Source: Candidatus Peribacteria bacterium (lineage in GTDB: Bacteria; Patescibacteriota; Gracilibacteria; UBA1369; 2-02-FULL-48-14). From it: a stretch of DNA of 64,000 nt. The position numbers and the translations under genes were made by a program. The notes beneath the pieces were generated by a model, which saw nothing but the letters and a program-made list of their open reading frames with translations, did no database searches and was not told the DNA's origin. Location of the stretch: the NCBI GenBank assembly GCA_943357175.1, contig CALRGE010000007.1:19346-83345 (forward strand), given 5' to 3'. Shown here one piece after another: positions 1-9,453 of this stretch. Positions within the stretch are counted from its first letter, which is position 1; each line of letters opens with the position of its first letter.

Positions 1-1983
1 CCCGATGATTTTATTTCGGAATTTTATTTCAGCACATTGATGAGGATGAATATATTCCGCATGATTTTTCGCCTCAATAAACTCCGCGTTTTCAATTCCA
101 AAAATATAGAAAAATTCTTCAAGTTTTCCTTTCATCACACCGAATGCATTTATTTCTTTTTTGAAAAGTGCGACTGCAGATAGTACTTTTTTTTCTACCG
201 GCATAAATTCAAGTCCTTCCGAGTAAGTTTTTCCGATTTCAAATAGGGCAGGAAACTCTTCGTTTTTTGCAGCTTCATGAAGGCTCTCGGCAAGGTTTGG
301 TATGAGACTTATTCTAAGGTGGCTTTGATCTTCAGAAAGTGCGTTTAACATTCTAAGATGGTTTTTTTCTGGGAAAGCAAAATCGGAAATAATCTTTTTC
401 GAATAAAAAGAATAATTATATATTTCATTAAAATTTAGTGCGTAGGCAAAAATTTCACGAATTTCATGTTCATTTTTTCGCTCGGTATTTTCATGTGGAA
501 CTTTTGCCGGAAGATCAGGAACCAGCGCAGGAATTTTTTCATAACCGTGCATTCTTGCTATCTCTTCAACAATGTCATCTTCCATGTCTACATCTTTTGT
601 TGCACGGAAACTTGGTACTTTAACGCTGAGGATTTTTCTTTCTCGAGTGACCTCGAATTTGAGTGATTCCAAAATTTTCACCATTTCTGCAGTAGAAATT
701 TCAACACCAATTTTCTTGCTAATTCTTTCCGGATCAACTTCCACTACCGGCTCGTATGTTTCAAAATTTGAAACATCTGCAAATGGTCCGGCTAGTTCTG
801 CACCAGGGCAAAGTTCTAAAATTAATTCGGCTGCGCGGAGTAATGCTCGTTTGCAATATTTTGGGTCGAGACTTTTTTCAAAACGCTGAACCGAATCTGT
901 TCTGAGCCCCGCTTTTATACTTGCAAGCCTCACCGAAGTAGGGTCAAAATTTGCCGATTCAATTAAAATGTCGACTGTGTCCGCATGAATTCCACTGTGT
1001 TCTCCGCCCATAACTCCGGCGATTGCGAGAGCTTTTTTCTCATCTGCAATTACTAGAACCGAAGGATCGAGTTGTTTTTCTTCACCATCCAAAGTCACAA
1101 TTTTTTCGTCTTTTTTTGCTGTACGCACAACGATTCCACCCTCAAGATTTCTGAGATCAAAAGCGTGAAGTGGCTGACCAATTTCTTCCATCACATAATT
1201 CGTAACATCAACGATATTGCTAATCACGCTGTGACCGGTTGCCTGCAATCTTTGCTTCAACCATTCCGGCGATTCAGCAACTTTTACTCCTTTTATAATC
1301 AAGCCCATATACCTTGGGCAAAGCTTTGGATTTTTTACAGTCACCATTGGAACACTGCCTTTTTTCGGCACTTCAATTTTTGCTTTTTTCTCAGTAAATT
1401 TGTATCCCGTAATTGCTGCAATTTCTCGTGCAATTCCCAAATGCCCCCAAAGATCAGGGCGGTGAGTTAGAGATTTATTATCGAACTCGAAAACGGTGTC
1501 ATTTTTCCCAAGTGCTTCGGCAAGAGATGTGCCGCCTTTAACTTTTAAATATGAAAGGTCCATAATTTCTTTTTCCGGTCCATTGCCAAGCCCGATTTCT
1601 TCACTTGCACAAATCATTCCGTGGCTTTCAACACCACGCACTTTTGCAATTTTCATCTCCACAACTTCACCGCCGTGCCATTTTACAATTGCTCCGGGTA
1701 ATGCGAGTGCAACGAGCATTCCTTCTTTAACATTTATTCCGCCGCATACAACCTGTAGTTTTTCTTTGCCTGCGTCCACTTTCGCTACTATTAATTTGTC
1801 CGCATCGGGATGTTTAGAAACCTCTAATACTTTTGCAACAACAATTCCTGCGAGTTCTTTGCTTTGGTCAATAACGTGGTCGATTTCCGCAGTTCGAATT
1901 GTGATCAACTGAGCCAGCGCAGACACATCAATGTCCTTTGGAAGCTCAACGAATTCTCGAAGCCAGTTTAGTGAAACGAACAT
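1..1983 (-). CDS. pheT: Phenylalanyl-tRNA synthetase beta subunit (partial, runs off left edge)
   Basis: Not in ORF track. Reverse translation from ATG at 1983 gives MFVSLNWLREFVELPKDIDVSALAQLITIRTAEIDHVIDQSKELAGIVVAKVLEVSKHPDADKLIVAKVDAGKEKLQVVCGG..., a typical PheT tRNA-binding domain; abuts the pheS stop. Confidence 0.95.
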   Translation of the reverse strand, partial: MFVSLNWLREFVELPKDIDVSALAQLITIRTAEIDHVIDQSKELAGIVVAKVLEVSKHPDADKLIVAKVDAGKEKLQVVCGGINVKEGMLVALALPGAIVKWHGGEVVEMKIAKVRGVESHGMICASEEIGLGNGPEKEIMDLSYLKVKGGTSLAEALGKNDTVFEFDNKSLTHRPDLWGHLGIAREIAAITGYKFTEKKAKIEVPKKGSVPMVTVKNPKLCPRYMGLIIKGVKVAESPEWLKQRLQATGHSVISNIVDVTNYVMEEIGQPLHAFDLRNLEGGIVVRTAKKDEKIVTLDGEEKQLDPSVLVIADEKKALAIAGVMGGEHSGIHADTVDILIESANFDPTSVRLASIKAGLRTDSVQRFEKSLDPKYCKRALLRAAELILELCPGAELAGPFADVSNFETYEPVVEVDPERISKKIGVEISTAEMVKILESLKFEVTRERKILSVKVPSFRATKDVDMEDDIVEEIARMHGYEKIPALVPDLPAKVPHENTERKNEHEIREIFAYALNFNEIYNYSFYSKKIISDFAFPEKNHLRMLNALSEDQSHLRISLIPNLAESLHEAAKNEEFPALFEIGKTYSEGLEFMPVEKKVLSAVALFKKEINAFGVMKGKLEEFFYIFGIENAEFIEAKNHAEYIHPHQCAEIKFRNKIIG

Positions 1984-3024
1984 TTAAAATTGATTTAAAA
2001 ATCTTGTGTCGGCGCCAAAAAGTAGGCGGATATCTGTGATTCCATATTTCATCATTACTAGTCTAGTTAGACCGAAACCGAAGGCCCAGCCCTGATATTT
2101 TTTCGAATCGATTTTACCGGCTTTCAAAACATTTGGATGAACCATTCCCGCGCCCATAAATTCAACCCATCCACTTTGTTTGCAAACACGGCATCCTTTT
2201 TGATTGCAAATTAAACATGCGAAATCCATTTCTAATCCTGGTTCAACGAAAGGGAAGTAACCAGGTCTAAAACGTACAAGTACATTTTTCTTGAAAAGTT
2301 TGCTTAAAAATTCCTGCATAACTCCTTTCAAATGTGCGAGCGAAATATTTTCATCAATCAAAAGGCCTTCAACTTGGTAAAAAGTTGCGTCATGACTAGC
2401 ATCTGTGGCCTCATTTCTGAAAACTCTTCCTGGTACAATAATTCTAAGTGGTGCACCTTTTGTTTGCATTGTTCGCATTTGCACCGGCGAAGTTTGTGTT
2501 CGTAAAACAAGTCTGCCAAGTTCGCTGTCCCCTTCTTTATCCACGAAAAAAGTATCCTGCATATCTCGAGCAGGATGGCTTGCCGGAATATTTAAACTTT
2601 CAAAATTGTAATATTCGCTTTCAACTTCTGGCCCATCTTCAATTGAAAAGCCCATGCTTGAAAAAATTTCCTCAACTTCATATTGAACTTGTGAAATTGG
2701 GTGAACATGGCCGGCCTTATAAGGAATACCCGGTGCGGTAACATCAACCCATTCTTTTTCCAGTTCCGCCGCCATACCATCAGCACGTATTTTTTGTGAT
2801 TTTTCCTCGAATAGAGCTTCTAGGTGTTTTTTCGTTTCATTTAAAAGCTGCCCTGCTTTCGGTTTTTCTTCAGGTGAAAGTTTGCCAAGTTCTTGCATCA
2901 TCAATGCAATTTCGCCCTTCCTACTGAAGTATTTATTTTGAATTACTTCGAGGTCAGCCGAGCTTTTTACAGATTTAATTGCAGATTCGACTTCTGTACG
3001 TAGGTGGCTTAATTTTTCTTGCAT
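1984..3024 (-). CDS. pheS: Phenylalanyl-tRNA synthetase alpha subunit
   Basis: 346 aa; class II aaRS motifs (ASHPARDMQDTFF, FRNEATDASHDATFYQVEGL, GWAFGFGLTRLVMMKYGITDIR). Confidence 0.97.
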   Translation of the reverse strand: MQEKLSHLRTEVESAIKSVKSSADLEVIQNKYFSRKGEIALMMQELGKLSPEEKPKAGQLLNETKKHLEALFEEKSQKIRADGMAAELEKEWVDVTAPGIPYKAGHVHPISQVQYEVEEIFSSMGFSIEDGPEVESEYYNFESLNIPASHPARDMQDTFFVDKEGDSELGRLVLRTQTSPVQMRTMQTKGAPLRIIVPGRVFRNEATDASHDATFYQVEGLLIDENISLAHLKGVMQEFLSKLFKKNVLVRFRPGYFPFVEPGLEMDFACLICNQKGCRVCKQSGWVEFMGAGMVHPNVLKAGKIDSKKYQGWAFGFGLTRLVMMKYGITDIRLLFGADTRFLNQF

Positions 3025-3081
3025 AAAAATGTTAGCCAGGGAAGTCTAGCAGAACTGAAATAGAAAGTCAGCACTTAGTAT

Positions 3082-3585
3082 TTAGTTTGAATCTTCGTCG
3101 AGTGGATCCGTTCCTTTGATAACTTCAAGGCCGTCACTTAAGCCGTCATCGTCTGAATCACCATCATCTGGATCTGTTCCAATATTTACTTCATAGCTAT
3201 CACTTAATCCGTCTAAGTCGTCATCATATTGATAAGGGCTTGACCCTGCATCTTCTTCTTCTTCATTTGTTAATCCGTCACCATCTTCGTCTCCGTCGGC
3301 TTCCAAGCTTTCCTCCTCTTCCGTCGTGTCTGTTGTTGTCATAGACTCCACTTCCACTTCCTCGTCTTCCTCTATTGAATCTGTAGTTGTGGTTTCTTCA
3401 CTAGAGTCAGTCTCACTTGTAGTTTCCGTATCTTCCTCCGTAGTAGTTTCACGACGGTCAGGCCTGTCTGTCCGATCGGGCCTACCGAATCTACCCTGCA
3501 AAGAAGTTGAGTCTTCATAAAAATAAAATGCTCCTCCAAGGACGGCCACTACGAGAAGTAAGGCTATAATTATTTTTTTATTCAT
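3082..3585 (-). CDS. Membrane-anchored acidic protein with thrombospondin type-3-like Ca-binding repeats
   Basis: N-terminal TM then LQGRFG; Thr/Glu-rich linker; DEDGDGLTNEEE, DDDLDGLSDSYE, DSDDDGLSDGLE repeats. Start moved from 3594 to M4. Confidence 0.75.
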   Translation of the reverse strand: MNKKIIIALLLVVAVLGGAFYFYEDSTSLQGRFGRPDRTDRPDRRETTTEEDTETTSETDSSEETTTTDSIEEDEEVEVESMTTTDTTEEEESLEADGDEDGDGLTNEEEEDAGSSPYQYDDDLDGLSDSYEVNIGTDPDDGDSDDDGLSDGLEVIKGTDPLDEDSN

Positions 3586-3699
3586 AAATGACATTAGATA
3601 AGTAAATTTCAGTGCTTATTATCATCGGCCTGATGTTAAATGTCTAATGAATTTTATTCTAATTAGAGCTGGTGTAGCTGAGAGTAAAAGAAAATATAA

Positions 3700-3732
3700 A
3701 ATTAAAAAACCGCCTAGCATTTGCCGGGCGGT
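3700..3732 (-). terminator. Rho-independent terminator downstream of HU gene
   Basis: Minus-strand stem ACCGCC...GGCGGT followed by TTTTTTAATTTT. Confidence 0.6.
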
Positions 3733-3801
3733 CTTAGTTTTACGATGTTTGTGAGACGCGCGTGGAGTGCGCGAAACACGAAAGGCTCGAGCAGGCTCGA
3801 G

Positions 3802-4080
3802 TTATTTTCTAACAGCATCTTTCAATGATTTTCCTGCCTTGAAAGCTGGAAGAGTCATTGCAGGGATTTTGATTTTCATGTTTGGGTTTCTTGGGTTAAC
3901 TCCAGTTCGAGCTGCTCTCTTTGAAACTCTAAATGTTCCGAAACCTGTGATTGTAACGTTGTTTCCTTTTTTAAGAGAAGAAGTGATAGCGTCAAGCATA
4001 GATTGAAGTGCTTCTCCGGCTGCCTTCTTAGTGATATTCGCGCTTTGTGAAGCGATATTGATTAGATCTCCTTTTGTCAT
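3802..4080 (-). CDS. hup: HU-family DNA-binding protein
   Basis: 92 aa; NVTITGFGTFRVSKRAARTGVNPRNPNMKIKIPAMTLPAFKAGKSLKDAV is the HU core. Confidence 0.95.
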   Translation of the reverse strand: MTKGDLINIASQSANITKKAAGEALQSMLDAITSSLKKGNNVTITGFGTFRVSKRAARTGVNPRNPNMKIKIPAMTLPAFKAGKSLKDAVRK

Positions 4081-4252
4081 AACGGTGGTGGTTATTAATA
4101 ATCAAAGACCATTATATTCACGACTTTTTTTCCCACAAGGAAATTGTGGCTTCTACGCGTCAAAAGAACTTGCCATCTTTGATTTTTGATTGACAAACCT
4201 TCTACATTATAAATATGTTAGGTAACGTGCAACTAAGCATTACACAAATTAA

Positions 4253-6430
4253 ATGGCAGCTAAAAATTTAGTAATTGTAGAGTCTCCGGGAAAAATTAAA
4301 ACCATTTCCAAGTTCCTTGGTGATGATTATAAAGTAATGGCATCGATGGGTCATGTGCGAGATTTGCCGAAGTCAAAAATGGGTATTGATATTAAACATA
4401 ATTTTCAACCGACCTATTTAATTTCGAAAGATAAGACGCAAGTGATAAAAGACATTCGTGCGCAAATAAAAAAAGGTACTACCGTTTGGGTGGCGACTGA
4501 CGAGGATAGAGAAGGAGAGGCAATTGGATGGCATCTTTTGGAGGCGCTCGAATTAGACGAAAAAAAAGATGATATAAAGAGAATTGTTTTTCACGAAATT
4601 ACAAAGGGCGCGATTTTGGATGCGATTGCAAATCCAAGACATGTTAATACAAATTTGGTTGCGGCTCAGCAGGCGAGAAGAATTTTAGATCGACTTGTTG
4701 GTTATGAACTTTCTCCACTACTTTGGAAAAAAATTAAATACGGACTTTCTGCCGGACGTGTTCAGAGCGTGGCTGTGAGATTAATAGTTGAAAGAGAAAG
4801 GGAAATACAGGCTTTTAAGCCAGTGGAATACTGGTCACTTTTGGCGAAATTTGCTAGCGAGAGAAAAGATGAATTTACAGCGAAATTAACTAAACGCGAC
4901 GGTGAAAATTTTGTTCCCGGGAATCAAGAAGAATCTGACAAAGTTTTAAGTGATTTAGAAAATGCGGATTATAAAATTACCAGCGTAGAAAAAAAGGAAA
5001 CCAAGAGAAATCCTGCGGCTCCTTTTATTACATCAACACTTCAGCAAGAAGGTTCAAGAAAGCTTGGATTCTCCGTGAAAAAAACAATGATGGTGGCGCA
5101 GAAACTTTATGAAGGTGTGTCTATTGATGGCAACCACGAAGGTTTGATAACTTACATGAGAACTGATTCCGTGAATCTTTCTCAGACAGCTTTAGCTCAG
5201 GCAAAAGAGGTTATTACTGCACAATTTGGAAAGGAATATGCTTTAGATACTCCGCGTTTATATAAGGGAAGAAAGGGCGCGCAAGAAGCTCATGAGGCAA
5301 TTCGTCCTTCCGATCTTTCAAGAACTCCGGCTTCAATTGAAAAATATTTAGACAAAGATCAATTCAGACTTTATGAATTGATTTGGAAAAGAACTTTGGC
5401 CTGCCAAATGGAGGCTGCTGTTTTAGATAAAGTTGGAGTTGATGTAAGTGCTAAACAGTATACTTTCCGTGCGACCGGTCAGACAATAAAATTTGCCGGC
5501 TTCATGAAAGTGTATATGGAAAGTTATGATAGTGAAGAAGAGGGAAGTGAAGATAAGGAAAATATTCTGCCTGTTTTGAATGAAGGTGAACGAGCTGAAT
5601 TACGTGAGCTTTTACCTGAACAACATTTTACAAAGCCACCGGCGCGATATACAGAAGCGAGTTTGGTTAAAAAATTGGAGTCTGAAGGTATCGGTAGACC
5701 TTCAACTTACGCTCCGACAATTTCAACAATTCAAACCAGAGATTATGTTGTGAAAGATGGCCAGGCACTTATGCCGACAGATACAGGAATGGTTGTGAAT
5801 GATTTTCTTGTTATGCATTTCCCGAATATTGTGGACTATAAATTCACAGTTAGAATGGAAGACATGTTGGATGAAATTGAAGATGGTAAAGAGGCTTGGC
5901 AGGATGAAATTCGAGAATTTTACGAGCCATTCCATGAATTGGTTGCACAGAAAATGGGCGATTTAACTAAGGAAGATGTTGTGAACGAAACCACTACGGA
6001 AGTTTGTGATTTGTGTAGCAAGCCTATGATGGTGAAATTTGGACGGTTCGGGAAATTTCTTTCATGTACTGGATTTCCGGATTGTAAAAATGCGAAGCCG
6101 ATGAAAGATGCAAATGCTCCAGAGAAAAAAGAAGCGGTGAAAATTGGAGTGATGTGCCCGGAATGTAAAGAAGGTGAATTGGTTGAAAGAATTACTCGTA
6201 AAAGAGGCAAGCCATTTTATGGCTGTGGGCGATTTCCAAAATGCAGATTTGCGGTGTGGGAAAAACCAAAAGATGTGGCTGATGCTCTTCGACTTAAAGC
6301 TGAGCAGGCAGAAAGAACTGCGGCTCGAATGAAAGGCAAGGGTGTGAAGGTTACTGCGAAAGATGAGAAGACTGACAAGGTGGAGAAAAAGCCAGTGAAG
6401 AAGACCACGGCTAAGAAGAAAGTGAAATAA
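4253..6430 (+). CDS. topA: DNA topoisomerase I
   Basis: 725 aa; TOPRIM (NLVIVESPGKIKTISKFLG, DEDREGEAIGWHL), GLSAGRVQSVA, LITYMRTDSVNLS, C-terminal zinc-finger motifs (CDLCSKPM..FLSCTGFPDC; CPECKEGEL..FYGCGRFPKC). Confidence 0.98.
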   Translation: MAAKNLVIVESPGKIKTISKFLGDDYKVMASMGHVRDLPKSKMGIDIKHNFQPTYLISKDKTQVIKDIRAQIKKGTTVWVATDEDREGEAIGWHLLEALELDEKKDDIKRIVFHEITKGAILDAIANPRHVNTNLVAAQQARRILDRLVGYELSPLLWKKIKYGLSAGRVQSVAVRLIVEREREIQAFKPVEYWSLLAKFASERKDEFTAKLTKRDGENFVPGNQEESDKVLSDLENADYKITSVEKKETKRNPAAPFITSTLQQEGSRKLGFSVKKTMMVAQKLYEGVSIDGNHEGLITYMRTDSVNLSQTALAQAKEVITAQFGKEYALDTPRLYKGRKGAQEAHEAIRPSDLSRTPASIEKYLDKDQFRLYELIWKRTLACQMEAAVLDKVGVDVSAKQYTFRATGQTIKFAGFMKVYMESYDSEEEGSEDKENILPVLNEGERAELRELLPEQHFTKPPARYTEASLVKKLESEGIGRPSTYAPTISTIQTRDYVVKDGQALMPTDTGMVVNDFLVMHFPNIVDYKFTVRMEDMLDEIEDGKEAWQDEIREFYEPFHELVAQKMGDLTKEDVVNETTTEVCDLCSKPMMVKFGRFGKFLSCTGFPDCKNAKPMKDANAPEKKEAVKIGVMCPECKEGELVERITRKRGKPFYGCGRFPKCRFAVWEKPKDVADALRLKAEQAERTAARMKGKGVKVTAKDEKTDKVEKKPVKKTTAKKKVK

Positions 6431-6488
6431 TTTGTTTCGAATGCATTGAAGGTTTGGGCTGAGGAACGAATTATTTCACTTTCTTCTT
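6413..6488. repeat. Perfect 20-bp inverted repeat with 36-nt spacer spanning the topA stop
   Basis: AAGAAGAAAGTGAAATAATT (6413-6432) is the exact reverse complement of AATTATTTCACTTTCTTCTT (6469-6488). Confidence 0.9.
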
Positions 6489-6526
6489 TAACGTTGCTAT
6501 ACTTTTTTTGTTCTCAGCCACCAGAG

Positions 6527-9235
6527 ATGAAAAAATTTTTCCCAATGCTATTAATTTCGCTTTTCCTAGCGGTTTTTTTTGTGCCAACAGCATTCGCTGA
6601 TACTCCGGGTGATGGTTTTGATGTGGGTGATAACTGTGGGTATGTGATGGGAACCAGCACTAGCACTTATGACGCATTGCAGAATGTCATTAATACAGGT
6701 GGCAATATTGTTTTTGATGTTGGCGCTACTTATCGACTGGATAGGCTTTGTGTGAAATCAACCGGATACACATATAGCACCTACACAAATGGTTGGAGTA
6801 ATCAGGTGGGATGGATTGATTTTGGTTGGGAAAAACCCATTACAATGAACGCGACAGATTATTGGGCTTCTGTTGCAAATATTGATCCTGGAACTGGTGT
6901 GTGGTCAGGCTACGCTTGGAATGAAATTGTGGGTTGGGTTTGGTTTGATTGGGCTTGTTCCGATCCCGATCCTGATTGTGCTACTACAAATCGGGTGGTG
7001 ACTGATATGACAACAGGAGATGTGACTGGATTTGCTTGGAATGATCAGATTGGTTGGATTAGTTTTAATGGGCTCACTCAAGAAGTTCCGCCGATGGATA
7101 TTACTCCAAGCATTACGATTGAAAATGGCGACGGTGATCTTCTTTCTGCGATAGATTTTACAAACGCACCTTATGCAGATGGCTATCAATATTATAGAGT
7201 GAAATTGATACTTACAGATAATGTCACAGGTGAAACGTTGACTTCAGATGATTTGGATAGAGTAGGGTTTAGTGTAAATACAACATCAGATACCTCAATG
7301 TATTTGAATCAAGTTACGAATGAGGGGACTGCGATAGCGGCAAATAAGATAAATTATGCACTTTCTGATTGTGAAAGTTTACCAGGAACGGTTTATACTT
7401 GTGAGTTGACTGATGCCACTTCAGGAGAGACCAGTTTTAACTTCTTTATTTATTCAGGAGCACCGACTTCAGATATGTTGTTGCTTGATGATATTGCGAA
7501 TGACAGGGCTGGGGGAACAACAATTTACGAAACTCCTACCGGTAACGGCTCTCAGAGTTCCAATAGAATGACTTATTTCAATGACCGTAGTAACTCGAGA
7601 AATAAATATGAAATTGAATCTATAGATTTTTATCTTTCATTTTCAGATACTAGCAGGGAGCATAGCGTGGATGCTCCTTTTGACTATATCGATTCGGCAA
7701 CATGTACAGGCGCTCAAACTACATGTGAACAATATACCTACACTCCGACTGCCACTACAGATTTATCTTTTAGGCCGCGTATTCAGCCATCGAATTTCAC
7801 TATTTATCAAGATGGAGAAGAGGGCGAGATAATTGGAGATCAAACTTCCATAGGTATGTACGTACATTCTTATGCATTGGTAGTAAGACCTTCGGCTGAA
7901 TATCGAACAGTAAATACAAAGGCAACAGGCGGTTTTTATACAGTTAATTATGAATCGGCGAGCGATGCGACAGGTACCGGAGACATTAAATTTTTAATTG
8001 ATAGTGCGGCTGACGGGACTATGGATTCTAGGCAGCACGTTGATCAAGGATCTGGTCTTTGGACAGCGGATAGTTTTTATGGGAATAGTCTTAATGTTTC
8101 TAAAGAATATCGACTTGGTTATGGACAAGAAGCGACGGGAGAGACGAGTGGTGACTATCCAACTAACCCTACGCTTGAGCAATGGGTTTGCGATTATCTT
8201 GTTACAACAGCAACGGAACCGGGGCAGACACAGCAGAGTTTGGTGGCAGCTATCGGTACAAATGCCGGCAAGAAATCTTGTTACTTTACTGGTTATTTAT
8301 CAAGGCCTGATGTGCACGTTGATGCTTATGATATGACCTTGATCGGCTCAATAAATTCTTCAATAGGCGAAGAAACACTGGTTTCTTCTGATACTGATGG
8401 TGTTTCAGTTTTAGGTATTACAAATTATGTAAGTCTTAGAAATAATTTATACGAACAAATTGCAAGGTTACTTAGAAATCAAACTCCAACAGCGTCGGTT
8501 TATTGTGCAAGCCTTGGTACTTCCATGACTGTTGTGAATTATAGCCCTTTTAGCTGTAAAACCACCTCAATGACCTCATTAAAAAGTGCAACTTTGTATT
8601 ATTCTAACAATGATGTTTATGTCCAAGGAAGCACTTCCTTTACTGATAAAACTTTGGTTGTTGAAGGTGCTGACGTGTATATATTAGGTAATATCTATGG
8701 CGGTAAATTGGGAATTATTGCACTGAGTCTAAGTGGAGTTGGTGGCAATATTTATATTGATCCTGATGTGACAGATTTATTTGTGAATATTTTTGCAGAT
8801 GGAACTGTTTTCAGTGACAGTGGAGATAATACCGGTGACCCAGGTGGTTTTACTCCTGTTTGGACTTCCACGTCAGCCCGAACGGAGGGTCTTTGGAATC
8901 AAATTTATATCAAAGGATCTATCGTTTCCAGAAATACAATTGGAGGAGTGTTTATTGAAGATGATGATTATAGTTTGGGTGATGGCACAACAACTACCTT
9001 TCTTGCAACTGCAACGGAATATGATTTGAATAAATTGCGTGAGTTTAGGATGTGTTATCCAACGGATGCTAGTGGGAATGTTGATGAAACCGGTACGCCT
9101 ATTGATTGTGTTGGCGAGGGGTCTCGTTCAAGTCAATATACTGGGAGCGATGCACCGGTTATTGTGGAATACGATCCACCATCATCAAGTATGCCAATAT
9201 TCAATATCAGCAGCTTGAATATATCGGGCAGATAG
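6527..9235 (+). CDS. Large secreted protein with Trp-rich G(Y/F)AWN..GW.(W/S)F repeats
   Basis: Signal peptide MKKFFPMLLISLFLAVFFVPTAFA; motifs WSNQVGWIDF, GYAWNEIVGWVWF, GFAWNDQIGWISF. Start moved from 6446. Confidence 0.8.
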   Translation: MKKFFPMLLISLFLAVFFVPTAFADTPGDGFDVGDNCGYVMGTSTSTYDALQNVINTGGNIVFDVGATYRLDRLCVKSTGYTYSTYTNGWSNQVGWIDFGWEKPITMNATDYWASVANIDPGTGVWSGYAWNEIVGWVWFDWACSDPDPDCATTNRVVTDMTTGDVTGFAWNDQIGWISFNGLTQEVPPMDITPSITIENGDGDLLSAIDFTNAPYADGYQYYRVKLILTDNVTGETLTSDDLDRVGFSVNTTSDTSMYLNQVTNEGTAIAANKINYALSDCESLPGTVYTCELTDATSGETSFNFFIYSGAPTSDMLLLDDIANDRAGGTTIYETPTGNGSQSSNRMTYFNDRSNSRNKYEIESIDFYLSFSDTSREHSVDAPFDYIDSATCTGAQTTCEQYTYTPTATTDLSFRPRIQPSNFTIYQDGEEGEIIGDQTSIGMYVHSYALVVRPSAEYRTVNTKATGGFYTVNYESASDATGTGDIKFLIDSAADGTMDSRQHVDQGSGLWTADSFYGNSLNVSKEYRLGYGQEATGETSGDYPTNPTLEQWVCDYLVTTATEPGQTQQSLVAAIGTNAGKKSCYFTGYLSRPDVHVDAYDMTLIGSINSSIGEETLVSSDTDGVSVLGITNYVSLRNNLYEQIARLLRNQTPTASVYCASLGTSMTVVNYSPFSCKTTSMTSLKSATLYYSNNDVYVQGSTSFTDKTLVVEGADVYILGNIYGGKLGIIALSLSGVGGNIYIDPDVTDLFVNIFADGTVFSDSGDNTGDPGGFTPVWTSTSARTEGLWNQIYIKGSIVSRNTIGGVFIEDDDYSLGDGTTTTFLATATEYDLNKLREFRMCYPTDASGNVDETGTPIDCVGEGSRSSQYTGSDAPVIVEYDPPSSSMPIFNISSLNISGR

Positions 9236-9255
9236 AAGTGTTTTTTGATCACTTC

Positions 9256-9453
9256 TCAATTCCAGGTCGTGGCAAAGAAAGAATAGAGGCTGATTCCTGT
9301 GAGGATTATTGCTGAAAAAAGGTAAAGCAGAGTGATGTAAATCGTTCTGTGGCTTACGAAGCGAAAACGTGCCGCGTGCTTCACTGCGATTGCGCTGTAA
9401 ACTAAGATTACAATGAGGCCGATGAAGTAAATTATTCCAATAATTATTCCCAT
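9256..9453 (-). CDS. Small two-TM membrane protein
   Basis: 65 aa, two hydrophobic helices, start overlaps end of the phosphomannomutase gene. Confidence 0.6.
   Translation of the reverse strand: MGIIIGIIYFIGLIVILVYSAIAVKHAARFRFVSHRTIYITLLYLFSAIILTGISLYSFFATTWN

Noticed and set aside
438-1912. Plus-strand ORFs 438-623, 466-666, 572-889, 1072-1470 and 1496-1912
   Set aside because: All antisense to the continuous minus-strand pheT frame; low-complexity Phe/Ser-rich translations typical of shadow ORFs.
3326-3520. 64-aa Ser/Val-rich plus-strand ORF
   Set aside because: Exact antisense of the Thr/Glu/Asp low-complexity region of the 3082-3585 gene.
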